Positions 11,880-24,105 of a stretch of 64,000 nucleotides of DNA are shown in pieces. The position numbers and the translations under genes are program-made. The first letter of the stretch is position 1. Each line of letters starts with the position of its first letter. Under the pieces are notes generated by a model. It was not told the DNA's origin and did not search any database. It saw nothing but the letters and a program-made list of their open reading frames with translations. The DNA is from Fratercula arctica (lineage: Eukaryota; Chordata; Aves; Charadriiformes; Alcidae): positions 111,989,757-112,053,756 of the forward strand of contig CANTUZ010000001.1 of the NCBI GenBank assembly GCA_947846985.1. The letters are read 5' to 3'.

Positions 11880-13628
11880 ACAATATTAGAGGCCTAGGTC
11901 ATATGCTTAGCACTTCCAAAAACTTTTTATAAAGTTGAGAAAAAGCTGGATAAATGTCAAGGTAGGAGAAGGTATTGAAATTGAGAAGCCAGCTTTCAAA
12001 TAGTGAAGATGTGTGCAAATAAGGAAGATAGAAGGGATCATAATCTTTATCAGGTTTTAGCAGGCCAAACGTGAGCTTGAAGAACAACTTCCAAAAGACC
12101 TAAAGCCAGATTATAAATATTCAAATAATTTCAAATTTTCAAACATATAAGAAGTAAGAAGCCTGCCAAAAGACCACAGAAAAAGTAGAACATTAAAGGG
12201 TAGCAGGAGTATGCAGAGTAGATAAGGCCAAGGAGATTTTTTTTTTTTTTAATCTATGGATTTACCATGGAGATCCACTTAAGTCCCTATTCTAAAAAAT
12301 CTTTCTTTGCAAGGAACAGATCAGTGATCCAGCTCAAGCTGAAATACTGGTAGGAGTTATACAGTAAGTTGACAAAATAATGATTTTTCAGAAACAGATG
12401 ATACTCGCCTTAGAGTTCAAAGGGAAATCAAGGATGAAACAGCTGATCTGTTGTTCATAGTAAAGAACAGAATTAGTGAACATTGGAATATAATACATTG
12501 GGAAGGTTCAATACAGTTCTTGTAAATAGAAATATTACCTTCCAAATTATAGGGGTCTTCCGAAGGAATGAACAAGTAGAGTGACAAATCAAATTTGCAT
12601 ATCATCCACTTGCAATGCCAAAAGGTGTCTCCTGAGATCACAAAATGAACAGTTTGAACAAACCTAGGTATAGGCTGATGGTGAAGTTCCTCATGTGGTT
12701 GGAAAATAGAAATATGAAGCAAAGTGACCAGTTTTAACAGAGCCGGAGATGTCAAATGGGGAGTCACGAGCAACTGTGATGGTGTCTCAACATAGATATG
12801 GAAAAGTGGATGAACAATGAAGTTCCACAGTATGTTGATGATACTACTTATTCATGATAGCAAAAAGAATGGCTGCTTTCATAAAACAGAACAACTCCAG
12901 GAGACTCAGTGATGGGCAGGTGAAATTCATCATAGACAAATGTAAAGAAAATCATGTTTACAATTCCATATAAAACAATTCTAACTCCACATATACAGTC
13001 AGAGGTTCTGGCCAATCAGGAACATGAATATAATGATCAACAGAAATCAAAACAAAGACACGTCTGGGAATAATTAAGAAACAGAAAATAAATCAGAAAT
13101 TATCATTATGACTTATGCACAAAACTGCTGTACATCTTCTTGTTAAATACTGTAATCTACGGTGTTCCCACATCAAAAAGGATACCGTGAAAACTGTGAA
13201 GTTTTAAAGGAGAATGACAGTGGTTATCAAGATAAGAAATGGGTTTTGTACAAGTGACAGAACAGACTAAGACCCTTCAGCCTCGAAAAGACATGGCAGG
13301 GTGGGAGGGACATCGCACAAATGCATACAGTCATGAGTGTAACATGGAGAGTAATGACCTGCTCTCTGCCCATGAAGAGCTACACTGCATAAAAATTGCT
13401 AAACATTTAAAGGAAAAGTCCTAGTCTTTTGAAGGTGATAAAATGTAAAGCATTATTTCTGTAAAGGCCATGGGATGTTGAGACAGTAGCCCAGGAAATG
13501 TCATTACATTTTTGACATGTTCTGGACATCCACTGCTGGCCTTTTTCAGACATAAGAGTTTGTCAGAAATGGTCTGAACTGATTTGGTCTCTCTCACGTT
13601 CCTTGGTCTCTCTCATGTTCCTCATGTA
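11880..13628 (+). mobile_element. ancient, heavily decayed CR1 LINE with reverse transcriptase remains
   Basis: A long degraded CR1 older than the other copies. Landmarks run in ORF2 order: a pre-polymerase region at about 11,985-12,235 (including agcctgccaaaagaccac), a palm region near 12,450-12,475 (atagtaaagaacagaatt), and the catalytic box at 12,831-12,845 reading Tyr-Val-Asp-Asp-Thr. Next come the region after the box (gggaataattaagaaac, then catcaaaaaggatacc at 13,172-13,187) and the LFSLEKR-equivalent near 13,258. The 3' end near 13,600-13,628 carries catgttcctcatg, closer to the TTCTTATG-type ends of turtle/crocodile CR1 than to avian ATTCTATG. Many stops and shifts; not functional. 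The assignment rests on remembered family sequence; the 5' limit is uncertain. Confidence 0.8.
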
Positions 13629-15106
13629 ACACTGAGACAACTCACTACTGCCAGATTAAATGCAATCTTGTGACTATTGTCTCCATGTGGTCTTTTTATT
13701 CATATATTTAAATGTATTCAGAAAAATGGCAGCACTAGATATGGTACTGGCATATTTCACTAAACACGTAAGAAATGGCTGGAACAACATTTCATGTCAG
13801 TTTGCACAAAGAGCACAATGTATTTAACAAAAATCTCTTTCCATAGATTTTCTTTCTAATCATGCAGGTATTACCCAATCACTTCAAAAGAGCTGATAGC
13901 ATCAGACAGATTTCCAGCTGCGCTTTATCTGGAAACAGGAAATAATGTGTAAGCTTGCTCGTGGAATAATGAGCAAGCAATTAACAAAATTGGGATACTT
14001 TCCAAGTAGACCCCCTCTCTCCCCATACAAAGCTTGCCGCATGTCAATGGTGCACTTCAAAAAACGTGTAGATATTTTCATCTACGCTCCAGTCTCTCCA
14101 GGACTGGCCTTAGTCCACCTCACATTATGTCACTGTTTTGAACCTTTGAACAGATGAGCATCATTTTACCTAATAGCTAGGCAGCTACAGGATGAAGCAG
14201 GCAGATCTGCACATCCTTTACCTGGTACATAGGTGGTCTGGTGGTTTTTTTGAGCCTAGGAAGTCCTTCCAGAGTCCTAGATGAAACGTGGTTAGCCTGG
14301 TTTGCTGGAGTAAACACTCCATCATACTTCAGGTTCCAAGATGCCCAAGGAATGTACTATTGGTTCAGAATTGCTATATCCCTGATGGGGTGTGAAGCAC
14401 CAAGGAGCACAGCTCCTAATTTTGTTTCCTCCAAACCAGAATTAGTTCATGTGCACCAAAACTATGACAGTCAAAAAAATTCACAGTAAATAGGAATATT
14501 CAGATGATCCACTCTGTAACCACACGATGCTATGAGCAAAAACTCTAATGCAGATGTTCCATATATGTGAAGGCTTCTGCAGAGGCAGGTTACATATAAG
14601 TGCTATCACTGCTTAGAAAGGGTATTGTAATGCACTAGCTATAACGGAAAATAAGTTTTAATAGAAGATACTCAAGATACTCTTCAATATGTCAGGTCAA
14701 AAAATCCTCCTTTCTAACAAACTTTTTTATTTATTTTTTTTCTTTTAAAAACATGCTAAAAATAACTAAAGCAATTAATTAAAAATTATTATTTTACTAT
14801 TATACAAATATCTTTCTATGGATAGAAAATATATATTACAAATAATGAACAAAGCATTACAGCCTTGGGAACTCAGCTGTCAGTAATTTAGAAGTTAACT
14901 CTACCAACTCTGCTTTCTCCTCTTCCTCTCAGTCAAACAGCTTCTTCCCTATAAATCTCCCAAAAGAAAGAAAAGGATCAAAAAAGGGATATTGAGAACT
15001 CCAGTACTTTCTTATAAACTTCCATTTTAAACTTCCTTTTCAGTATGAAATACTGGAAGGACAAGGAAAAAAATAATTAATTTAGCTAGGAGATCGTACA
15101 ATTTAC
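13629..15106. other. unassigned DNA downstream of the last exon found
   Basis: No polyadenylation-linked terminal exon of the minus-strand gene could be identified here, so the gene may continue further left than I can show. A short plus-strand frame near 14,241-14,489 is discussed among the rejected items. Confidence 0.4.
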
Positions 15107-15164
15107 CTTCGGGTAAGTGTTGATTCTGGTGGTTTTCATGTGATTTAGAAGGTGTGCTGGAGGT
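15107..15164 (-). CDS. putative coding exon, unidentified minus-strand gene
   Basis: 58 bases with a strong acceptor (ttttccttctgtgag before the exon) and a GTAAAT donor. Read in the phase set by the previous exon at 16,081 (one base to complete a codon), it is open and gives PPAHLLNHMKTTRINTYPK, ending on a whole codon. A second frame (TSSTPSKSHENHQNQHLPE) is also open, so the frame rests on the upstream linkage. Last exon of the gene I could find. Confidence 0.45.
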
Positions 15165-15188
15165 CTCACAGAAGGAAAATCACTGTAT

Positions 15189-15297
15189 GAAATAATTCTT
15201 AATTTAAGAATATAATTTAAGAATTTAATTTAATTTAATTTACATAATTTAAGAACTAATATAATTTAAGAATATAATTTAAGAAATAATTCTTAAA
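15189..15297. repeat. AT-rich direct repeats (aatttaag-type)
   Basis: Units such as aatttaagaa and tataatttaag recur several times, and the stretch is bounded by two copies of gaaataattctta. It lies in the intron just upstream (for the minus-strand gene) of the exon at 15,107-15,164. Confidence 0.8.
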
Positions 15298-16026
15298 ACA
15301 TCACTTTTTCTATTATTTCCTCTTAGCTTGCTTTCTATTCCTGCTGTATATTACGCTTTCACAACATTTTGGTTGATTTGACCCTTTTGATACCATACCA
15401 CATTGTAATAAAAAGAGATGCATTTCTTGGCAAGGACATGACAAAACTGTGGCAGCTTCATATACCAGTTGTTAAAACATAGTTGATGAAACATTCTGTT
15501 TGTTGTTTGGTAGCTTAGCTACTTCATCAAGCATTCTGCTTATTTCCCCTCATTACTGGAATTATGCCTTTCAGCTATGGAGACCAAAAACATTAATATA
15601 TGATTTAGGCAACAAGAATATTAAAAGTGTGTGTGAATGAAATACTGACTAGGCTAAAAAGAAATCGGGAAATTAGACTTTTAATGCTGAGCATTCTTAT
15701 TCCCCTGGATCATCATACAGATCTTACACATGGTTTTAAGGGTACATGTTCAAAACAAAGAATTAGACCCATTCTTCTTTTATATTAGTAGAAGCTGTAC
15801 ATAGTCTTTCCATCTGGAAAATAAAATTTTTAAAAATCTGAATTTTTCAGTCTCTTGACTGACACACAGGATGAAACTTTACTTTAGAAAGTCCTTGGTC
15901 TTTAGTTTGCATTACACACTAGTTTAACCATTACAATTTTTTTTTATGACTTGCTGATTGCAGGCACCCCCAAATCTAAAACAAAACAAAAACTGCAACC
16001 CCCACACCAAAGCCATGAACTCTTAC

Positions 16027-16081
16027 ATTTCAAGGCATCTGGGAGTATCTTTCCACGATGAAGTTAAAGACGACCATATGT
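16027..16081 (-). CDS. putative coding exon, unidentified minus-strand gene
   Basis: 55 bases between an acceptor after gtagctatgtattcag and a GTAAGAG donor. With two bases completing the previous codon it reads IWSSLTSSWKDTPRCLE and ends two bases into a codon. Both junctions agree in phase with the neighbours at 16,286 and 15,164. Tryptophan- and serine-rich; no domain recognised. Confidence 0.5.
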
Positions 16082-16254
16082 CTGAATACATAGCTACAGC
16101 AATTGAAAATTATTAATATATGACTTGAATTGCAAGAACAAGAAAACTTAAGAAATACTTCAAATACTCCAACTCAACCAATCTAGCAAAACGAGTAGTT
16201 AAGTTTCAATTCAAAAAGTCAAAGCATTTAAAACTTTTAAATAGATAGTTTTAC

Positions 16255-16286
16255 CTTTTCTGATTATTTCCCCTTTTTCTTTTTCC
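16255..16286 (-). CDS. putative short coding exon, lysine/glutamate-rich
   Basis: 32 bases with an excellent acceptor (tttactatttatcttttag) and a GTAAAA donor. The frame compatible with the next exon reads EKEKGEIIRK, a charged linker-like segment. The upstream partner is unknown: this exon needs a codon already two bases long, whereas the exon at 18,414-18,473 ends on a whole codon, so at least one exon is missing between them. Confidence 0.4.
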
Positions 16287-17736
16287 CTAAAAGATAAATA
16301 GTAAATTAAGTGATTTCTGTCTCATTGGCATTTGCATTTTATGTTAGCCATCTCTACTCAGAATAATAAAGCTGTCTCAAAAGTGCCAAGCAATGACTTA
16401 AAAGAAATTCCTAAGTATTCAAATTTTCAAAGTTTAGATTAGTAAAATTATTCAGTATTAGCCATCACTGCTCCTGCTAAAGGTAATGGTAAACAAAACT
16501 CCCATGATCCTTAATGAGATAAAATTAGGTCAATGCTGAGAGCATCTGCTCCTATGAAGCAAAAAAAGCAAGACGGTACCAATATTTTTGTCATAAATCC
16601 AAAGCAGATAAAAGGAAGTTGCTACATTTTTCCTAGTATGTTCACGCATAGAAAAGCAAACAAGTTGGGATCAGGAAAAATACCACCGTTTTTACACGCA
16701 GCATGGAGCAATTGGGGAATGACAGTACTCCAAAGAACTGAAGAAAGCACAGATCCTCCAATCCTTTCAGACTCTGATGAATGAAAAATATACAACTCTG
16801 TCAAAGTGACAAAATATATGGCACACACAGACTTTTTTCTCCTATTCCTCATGTGTAATTCTGATCAAATATATGGATGGAGAACACAGTGCTAAAACAT
16901 GAGGAATGAAGATGAGCTTTAATTGAGGTTAGAAAATGGAGATTGTCTGGCAGGTATACAATGGCATATTATTACAAGAGCATCAATTCAATAAATTATT
17001 CGATTGTTGTTGCACCCAGAAGGCTGTTCTTGACCTAAGTAGCACTCTCCAACAAATATATGTGGGGTTACGTACACATATACACAGGCATGTATGTGCT
17101 AATGTATAAATTATTTCCTTTTTCCTTCTAAATAATAATAGTACACTCCCCATTGTCTCTAGCTACTGTTAACACCGAATTTCTTACAGGTCTCACGGTA
17201 GAAATGTGCCTGGAAAGCAGATTCAGAAAACAGAAATTTTGAAGTTTAACATCTGTTTTGGAAACAGCGTGAAGAAAGCTGTGACAGAGATGGACAGCCA
17301 GATAGGAAATGGTATTTCACTGGCAGAGAGGAAACTGTGGAGGAGAGGAAATAGACAGAGGATAAGGCAGATAGGCAGACAATATCATAGCTGTGGAGGA
17401 CCTTAAAAATAAGGAAAAGCAATCTGAATTTGAATTGCTATGAAATTGGGAGCCAGAGGATGGATTCAAGGAATGCAAATGATATTATTGAAGAGGCAGT
17501 AAAAGTAAATGAGATTAGTAATGAATCATTGTGGATGCTAAAGAAAAAAAATAATAAAAGGAATGGATGGAGAGGACCAAGGAAGTTGTGGTAATATGCT
17601 ATTTTTGATTGACAAATAAGGCTGGTGCTGTCCCCATCATAGTGAGAAAGAATATGGGAAGTTGGAAGGGCAAAGGAGAAAATTAAGTTCTGGATGGATG
17701 GACAGACTGTAGGAAATGAGATGCTATAAAGGCTAT

Positions 17737-17762
17737 GGGGGGCATGGGGGCGGGGTGGGGGG
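17737..17762 (+). other. G-quadruplex-forming motif
   Basis: Four guanine runs of 6, 5, 4 and 6 bases separated by loops of 3, 1 and 1 bases. Short loops and long runs predict a very stable quadruplex. Confidence 0.75.
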
Positions 17763-18413
17763 AAAGGACTGAAAGGATGAAGAGAAATTGGTTCTGGAAG
17801 TATGATTTTCAGATTACTATGTAGCTTGCAAATGTACCCAGAAATCAGACTTAGTGTTATGTAGATAGATACATTGCTCAAATAAGGCTTACTGTATTGT
17901 TCTATCTTCCTTGTTTTGCTGGGGAACAGTAACAAGCCTAAAATTTATCCCAGATTAAATATCCTTCTTTCAAATTACACCTGGATATCCTAAGAAACAA
18001 AGCTCACACAGGCATACTGACTACCTCTACTCTTAAAAACTTTTCAATAAATCATCTAATTCCAACCAAGTTTGATGTAAGTCTAGTTGTATCAGAAACA
18101 TTAAGCCCAAGCAAATCAGCTGCTGAGTAGAAAAAAGAGATCAAATTTGTATCCCCACAGAATGAGCAACAATTTGAGTTCTCATTCATCAGCTGGTCAA
18201 CCAAACAGCACACATATTCTTTCCAATAAATTAGCTCAGTAGTAGCTTGAAAGCAGTCACAGAGTACAGTTTTTCATCCAGGAATTTGGAGTCCTAAGAA
18301 GGTCAAGGTACTGTGGAAGAGCACAGGGAGTAGAGTGCAGAACTGTAATTGCTGTTGGGGGAAAAAGAAAAGGAAAGGGGAAAAAAAAGTGCCTATTAGA
18401 TATAAACCCTTAC

Positions 18414-18473
18414 AAACACAGCATCATGAATTCCAGTGTTCACAAAACAACATCTTCCATTAGAAGATTCTCC
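18414..18473 (-). CDS. putative coding exon, unidentified minus-strand gene
   Basis: 60 bases, in phase at both ends, reading GESSNGRCCFVNTGIHDAVF. The acceptor follows a long pyrimidine stretch (ttctttgttttctctttta) and the donor is GTAAGG. It cannot be joined directly to the exon at 21,842 (phase mismatch) or to that at 16,286, so flanking exons are missing. Protein-like but unassigned. Confidence 0.42.
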
Positions 18474-21118
18474 CTTTGAGGCACGTATAAAAGAGAAAAC
18501 AAAGAAAAATACCTGCTACAGTCTTTATGAGCCATTTTTCATTTTCCAATGATGACTACTTAGATCAGTTACAGGCACATCAGAGAGAGTTCAGGTTAGC
18601 TCACTCTATTTCCAGCACATTTGTACTTTGCGCACCTACTACTTAGTTTCCCTTTGTCCTGAATGTTTCATGTACTACATGAGCCAAGACTCCAGTCTAG
18701 ATGTTTCATGTAGATGTAGCCTAAAAATTCTGGTCCCCCCATTCTCACTGTGAGAACCTGTGAAGAAGGCAGGTCCAGTCCCACCATCCTCATTCCACCC
18801 ATACCATTTTGTCACTCTTTTGTCACCTATTAAAATAACCTATTACCAGTTAGGCATACATTAAGACAAATCTTAGATGCTAAGAAAGACGTTAGTTTAT
18901 GAGCTGGGTGAGCCAAAAAAATCAGATGTACTGACCCAGCTCTTCTGTAAAAGACTTCTGTAAGGTTCAGTAACCTATCTGACAAGTGAAAGCAAATTTT
19001 GACAATCATTACATTAAACTGCGCAGAGGCCAAAACATGATTCAAGTTCCTGTTCCAGCAAAAGGAGCAGGAAAATCCATATAACTCTACCTAATTACTT
19101 TTTTTTTTAAGATCTATCTTCTTTTTTCTTTTTTTTTAATTTATAAAATACAGTCTTTACAAACAACTGAATTTTAATTTACTTGCAACATTCATTGATG
19201 TTACATGGTAACAGTGTCTACAGTATCGTACATTTATATGCATAATCTTCAACACACACATAACTCAGTGACTGGGAGCAAAATCCACTGTAGAATAATG
19301 AATTAGCAATCCAAAGATTAGGAATCAATCAAGTTAAAATGACTGAACATATACTTAATCACATTCTCATGGTCCAGATCCAGTATTTGGAGAAAGAGAA
19401 AAATTCTATTAAGTCGTTGATAAAGCTTAAGATATTTACAGTTCAATAAATGATGAGCACACTTCCACTCCAGCTAAGTAGATACTTGTTTCCAGTTAGA
19501 AACAAAGATCAGTGTTGTGGAATGAACTTTGTTTCAGTCCAACAGCTGCATATTTACACTAAAACAAGTACTCTGCATCCTTACTGATTTTATTGAGACT
19601 TGGCAGTGTAAGCTTTGATTTATATTTAGATTCTAACTAAGTTAATCAGGTGTTGTCATGTGCACATTACTGGGGCAGGAGAGCACAAAGACATTCCGTC
19701 ATGTTCCTCAAATCCTCTCCCACACCATGCACCAATACAGCATTCAACCTGCTATTTTAGAGGTCTTCCTTAGTGGTGGGGGAAGTATTTGTAGGTGAAA
19801 GAAGGATAAGGAAGATAAGCCTGGAACTCTTTCAGCTCTCATGTGTTACACATTTTTGGAAGTGTTATGGAGGGGATAGGATTAACATTCACATCACTAC
19901 AGGGTTCAGGAATCAGATAACATCTTTAAAGGTTTTGTGACCTCTCTTGGAGCTCCCAGCTGTCACATGAAATTTCTATGCAGATGTGTCCTGCATCAAT
20001 CTTGAAAAAACTAAAGTAAGTTTACTTCCTAGTCTAGGTAAAGGATGCGGGTCAACAGTTTTTTCCCCATCTTCTAGCAATTTGCTTGTTCAACATTTAC
20101 ATTACCCTTGTTTTATTCTATCAACTGGGATCTGCTGCGCTGTAGAAGTCTGTTTCCTCTAAGCAGTCACTTTTCAATAACACTTCACAGTTTATAATTT
20201 TGGTGTTTGTTTTTTAAAATAAATTCCAGTGGCTGAAGCCTGCTGTTTCCATCCTAAACTAACTCAGACTCCGCAGTCATTCTTAAATCCACCTAATTCT
20301 GAGATATTCCCTGTCATAAAGCAGTATCTGAGAAAAAATAATCCTGTATAGTCAGATCATACTATACACAAGGTTGAGGGTTAGGATTTTGGAAAGCTTT
20401 TAGTAGCTTCTAAACCACAGAAAACACAAATCAGTTTCCACACATTACATCTTTTTGTGTCTGACTTCTATGACATGATTATGTGACGATGCCCAGTGAT
20501 ATGGTTTCATAGTTTCTGGCTGACACTTAGATTTGCAAGGACATGAGCTAAGTAAGATTTAGTTAATGTCAGATATAGCTGATAATAGTGATAATGTACT
20601 TGCTAGCACTTCTGGGCAAGATATGGTACCTTAGTATACATTTAAAATTATTTAGAACTACAAACTAGCACTTAGTGCTTCTTTCCCTTCTCTGCCACAC
20701 TGCTCTCTTCCTCCACGACTGATGCACCGGTCTTGCCTCCTTCCAGTGCCTTCCTGTGCTAACAAGAACACTGAATAAATGAGGGTAAAGATTTTGGTGC
20801 CTGATACCCAAATTTAGAGGCTCAGGGTCTGGTGAAATCAAATCCTTTCTCCAGGAGAATGGCTTACATCTGACAGAGCTTCATCTTGCCCAAGGAGCGC
20901 ACAGAATGGCAAAAGAAGAACTTCCCTGCTTCATAAAACAGTTTAATTGTTCTTAAATATTTGTTGTTAAATTGTTGTTAAATATTTCATTATTGTAGCA
21001 AAACTGAAATGACAATATTGAATTTTTAAGGGATTCCTCATTTTGTATACTCTCGCCAGTAATTCACATTGCTATAAACCTGTGATGCATCACATACAAA
21101 TGGCCAATAACTTTCTTA
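18474..21118. other. intron-like DNA, no exon supported
   Basis: AT-rich with T-runs near 19,100-19,140. Minus-strand open stretches near 20,029 and 20,700 have coding-like composition but weak acceptors or no donor (see rejected items). Confidence 0.4.
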
Positions 21119-21175
21119 CCCGAAGTGCAGAATTTTGCCACTAACAAAATCAATATTTTCTCTGTTTTCACACAG

Positions 21176-21362
21176 AATCACGGAATCACAGAATGGTTCA
21201 GGTTGGAAGGGACCTTAAAGATCATCTAGTTCCAACCCCTCCGCCATGGGCAGGGACACCTCCCACTAAACCAGGCTGCTCAAAGCCCCATCCAGCCTGG
21301 CCTTGAACACTGCCAGGGATGGGGCATCCACAATTTCGCTGGGCAATCTGTTCCAGTGCCAG
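21176..21362 (-). mobile_element. short CR1 LINE 3' fragment
   Basis: 187 bases of minus-strand CR1. The terminal repeats appear at the left edge as agaatcacggaatcacagaatgg, and the fragment reaches only to the ctgttccagtgcc motif of the ORF2 tail before unrelated sequence begins. Same 3' type as the copies at 8.8 and 32.9 kb. Confidence 0.93.
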
Positions 21363-21841
21363 TTAGACTGCGTTCCAGTTTTGTTAGACTGTGTTACATT
21401 AATATATTCTAGTGTTATAAAGACTGAAGGACTGCTTGAGTACTGTAACCAGGCTAATATATACAGTGTTATATAAATACTAAATTCACTGAATAAGTCC
21501 CCAGTTGCCCAGCATTTGAATTTCAAGATTCCACTTATGGTAAATAAGGCATTACAGCTTGGACCCTTCTCACACTGTTGGTACTTTGGATTTGTATCCT
21601 CCTCCTCATATGCTGCATAAATTGAATGCAAGATTTCTGTTATGATCAACAGTCTAAACACGAGTCTTTTAGGGTAAAGAATCTACATTTTTCACTCTGA
21701 TAGGAGAATTTAACTATAAGGATTTGTTAACATTACAGAATGAGGCCAAGGGCAGAATTTGTCCTTTTGTCTAAGAACTTTTAAAAGCTGGAATTCTTTG
21801 TGATTTTAATCAGAGAGCAAAAGTATTAACAAAGATCTTAC

Positions 21842-21885
21842 CCACTTTATTTTTGTAAGGAACTGGGGCTTTGAGTCTTAAGTGT
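21842..21885 (-). CDS. putative coding exon, unidentified minus-strand gene
   Basis: 44 bases with an excellent acceptor (gagcttttgtagtttcag) and a GTAAGA donor. In the phase left by the exon at 23,560 it reads HLRLKAPVPYKNKV and ends one base into a codon. The join gives VVIGNTR-HLRLKAP with no stop. The next exon downstream is not identified. Confidence 0.5.
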
Positions 21886-23559
21886 CTGAAACTACAAAAG
21901 CTCCACAAAAATTAAACCACTGTGAAAAAACATGAGAAATAGAGCCTTCTCCTTTTATTTTTTTCTCCCTCCAAAAAGTATCTCCTGATTAAAACAGCTT
22001 TCTAAACGTTTATCACCTTCATCTTGGCTTATAAGGGGAAAATTAGTAATAGACTCCAAGGGTCAGTTTCCACATTCGGTTATATCAGTTCACCCCAATT
22101 TAAACTGGTGATTGTTCATAACCCATCTGAACCTAAAACGCAGTTAGACTCGTATAAGAGGGTTCAAAGAATGGGTATAATACACATAGGATGGAGAACA
22201 GGATTTAAGAGACAGTAAAAGAATTAATGTACTAGAGAAAGAAACCAATTAAATATACTGATATCCTTCTAACAGGTCTGGACCACGAGACGGATGTAGG
22301 GTTGGAAGTTTATTTTCAGTTTGCTTCTTAGCTACAAGTACAATTTTGTAGATATATTAAATGAGGAAAAAAAATCCCTTCACATGTAAAATTACATCTT
22401 ACAGTAAAAGAAAAGTTTCACGTAAGTATAGCAGTACTCACAGCACAAAAAAAGAAAACACGGAGATACATAAAGCTTTTTCTTACAGAAAAACTTATAG
22501 AGACAAAAAAATATTGATTAGGTGAGGTTGGATACAGTTCTAAGAAGAGCAGCAAATTCCAGTAATCAGTCACTGTTTTCTGAACTAAAACAATAATAAA
22601 CTAAATGGACTTATCCATTAAGCGAGTAAAACTCTGTATCGGGAGATACAAATGCGAACACTGATGTCATGCAACAATATCCTCCTCTCTTTTTGCGCTC
22701 TTTTGCAAAACCAGGTAAAACTTAGAAACCCCTATCCATTTCCTTTTAAAGGAATTATCATAATAATAGCAAAATAAACCCACATAATTAAATCTATCAG
22801 GAAATATAAATAATTAATTCTTTCTACGCTGCTTGACCAACTGGACCTTTTTGGGAGGGGATGGCAAGGGAAGAGAAGAAAAAGAGAAATGGGGGCATTA
22901 TAATCTTTGTTTGTCACAAAATTTTTCATACCTTTCTGCCCACTGCATTAATTCTGTTCCCAAAAGGCCTCGTATTTTTAATTGCAATCACAGACACAGC
23001 TATGCTGATGCTTTTCATGGCCATTGATTTCAAGGCTTCCAAATTTCCCTTGTCTATAAATTTTCACTTTTTATGAAGATGAGATGACACAGGAATTTAA
23101 TTTCTGGTCATTCCATAAGGACAAAGGTTTAGACCACAGATAGAAGCCTTGCTTTAGTCTTAACTGATGAAAATTGTGCTGCTACCTGTGGGTTTTTATA
23201 CAGAATTCCTACCTGCCACATTTTAAAAAGTGCAAAATCTAAGTTCATCAACTGTTGTTCTCAGTAAAATGGCAGTGAGCAATCAAAAAGTTCCCACTGA
23301 ATAGCACCTGCATATATTTAACATTCAAGTTAAATACATTGTAGTGAAAACTATATCCATACCCCAAAGAGCAACTTCAGTGGTACACAAACACACCCTG
23401 ACACCTATTGCCGTAGCCATTAACAACAGTCTGGGGGATGATTGTGAAAAGAAAAAGTAATACTAGCAAGGACTTATGTCTAGACCAGCAGGTAGAAAAG
23501 ACATAAAGAGTAAAATTCATTTTTTTAAGAATCATGGCAAAGTCACCCTTATTTTTTAC

Positions 23560-23653
23560 CTAGTGTTCCCAATGACAACTAAGCACTGTGGTGGCCTATT
23601 CTGCATAAACTCCACCCTGTGAAACTGGGCCCTCACAAGGGACTGATTTGGTT
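23560..23653 (-). CDS. putative coding exon, unidentified minus-strand gene
   Basis: 94 bases. The acceptor follows acatttagtcagtcattag and the donor is GTAAAA. Taking the base left by the exon at 23,978, it reads PNQSLVRAQFHRVEF then MQNRPPQCLVVIGNT, ending two bases into a codon that the next exon completes as arginine. Thirty codons without a stop, mixed hydrophobic and basic content, and agreement at both junctions make this one of the better calls. No family recognised. Confidence 0.6.
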
Positions 23654-23977
23654 CTAATGACTGACTAAATGTTTTCACATAGAACACAAGTGTTTTGTTA
23701 TTAGTAGCCAAATATGTTTGTAAATACTTTTAGTAGTTAAATTGTTTTAAAAATACCACTGATAAGTAAACTACCTTATGCCCCTTGTTTCAAAGTAACC
23801 AGAATCACTTGCTTCTTTTTTTCTCTCATCTTTTCCTGTTTGTGTTCACTAAAGTTAAGACAGATACACAGAGGGATGATTTGTAATTAAATTAAATTCA
23901 GCAACAAAAGGTGTGTAAAATGCATTTACTCCAAAACAATAAACAAGTGCATGATTAATTGCTTGCAATATGCCTAC

Positions 23978-24105
23978 CTTTGATGTGTGAAAATAAAGAT
24001 GATGCAGCAGCTGAGTACCTTTGAATCAATTCAGCATCCACGTAGTAGACAAGTGCATCGTTTAATGCAGACTGGACAGGCTCCATGAAAGAATTTCCAA
24101 GATCT
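23978..24105 (-). CDS. putative coding exon, unidentified minus-strand gene
   Basis: 128 bases between an AG acceptor (aatttccaccag) and a GTAGGC donor. It reads 42 codons: DLGNSFMEPVQSALNDALVY then YVDAELIQRYSAAASSLF and SHIK. Composition is that of an alpha-helical globular segment (many A, L, Q, E, with YYVDAE in the middle). Its first base completes the glutamine codon begun in the exon at 24,629, and its last base starts the codon finished at 23,653. Length, composition and two matching junctions make it among the most convincing exons here. I cannot name the domain. Confidence 0.68.

Noticed and set aside
14241..14489. Plus-strand 82-codon frame resembling a Ty3/gypsy reverse-transcriptase stretch (FQDAQGMYYWFR)
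   Set aside because: The spacing recalls the family pattern but similarity does not extend to either side; too short to claim.
17330..17600. Resemblance to an old reptile interspersed repeat (gaggaccttaaaaataagga ... gaaattgggagccagagg)
   Set aside because: The match is from memory only, the family name is uncertain and the edges cannot be placed.
18512..18557. Minus-strand exon reading SSLENEKWLIKTVA with plausible splice sites
   Set aside because: It would leave an intron of about 38 bases before the better exon at 18,473 and its phase does not fit. A useful reminder that eye-called exons here include false positives.
20029..20075. Minus-strand segment reading EDGEKTVDPHPLPRLG
   Set aside because: Coding-like composition but a weak acceptor, a moderate GTAAAC donor and no consistent downstream phase.
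20675..20765. Possible terminal coding exon on the minus strand (ALEGGKTGASVVEEESSVAE then stop)
   Set aside because: Two frames look plausible, phase with the exon at 21,842 fails, exons continue further downstream, and no clear poly(A) signal follows.
21119..21168. Minus-strand exon (EKILILLVAKFCTS) abutting the CR1 at 21.2 kb
   Set aside because: Its acceptor would lie at the CR1 edge and lacks a pyrimidine tract.
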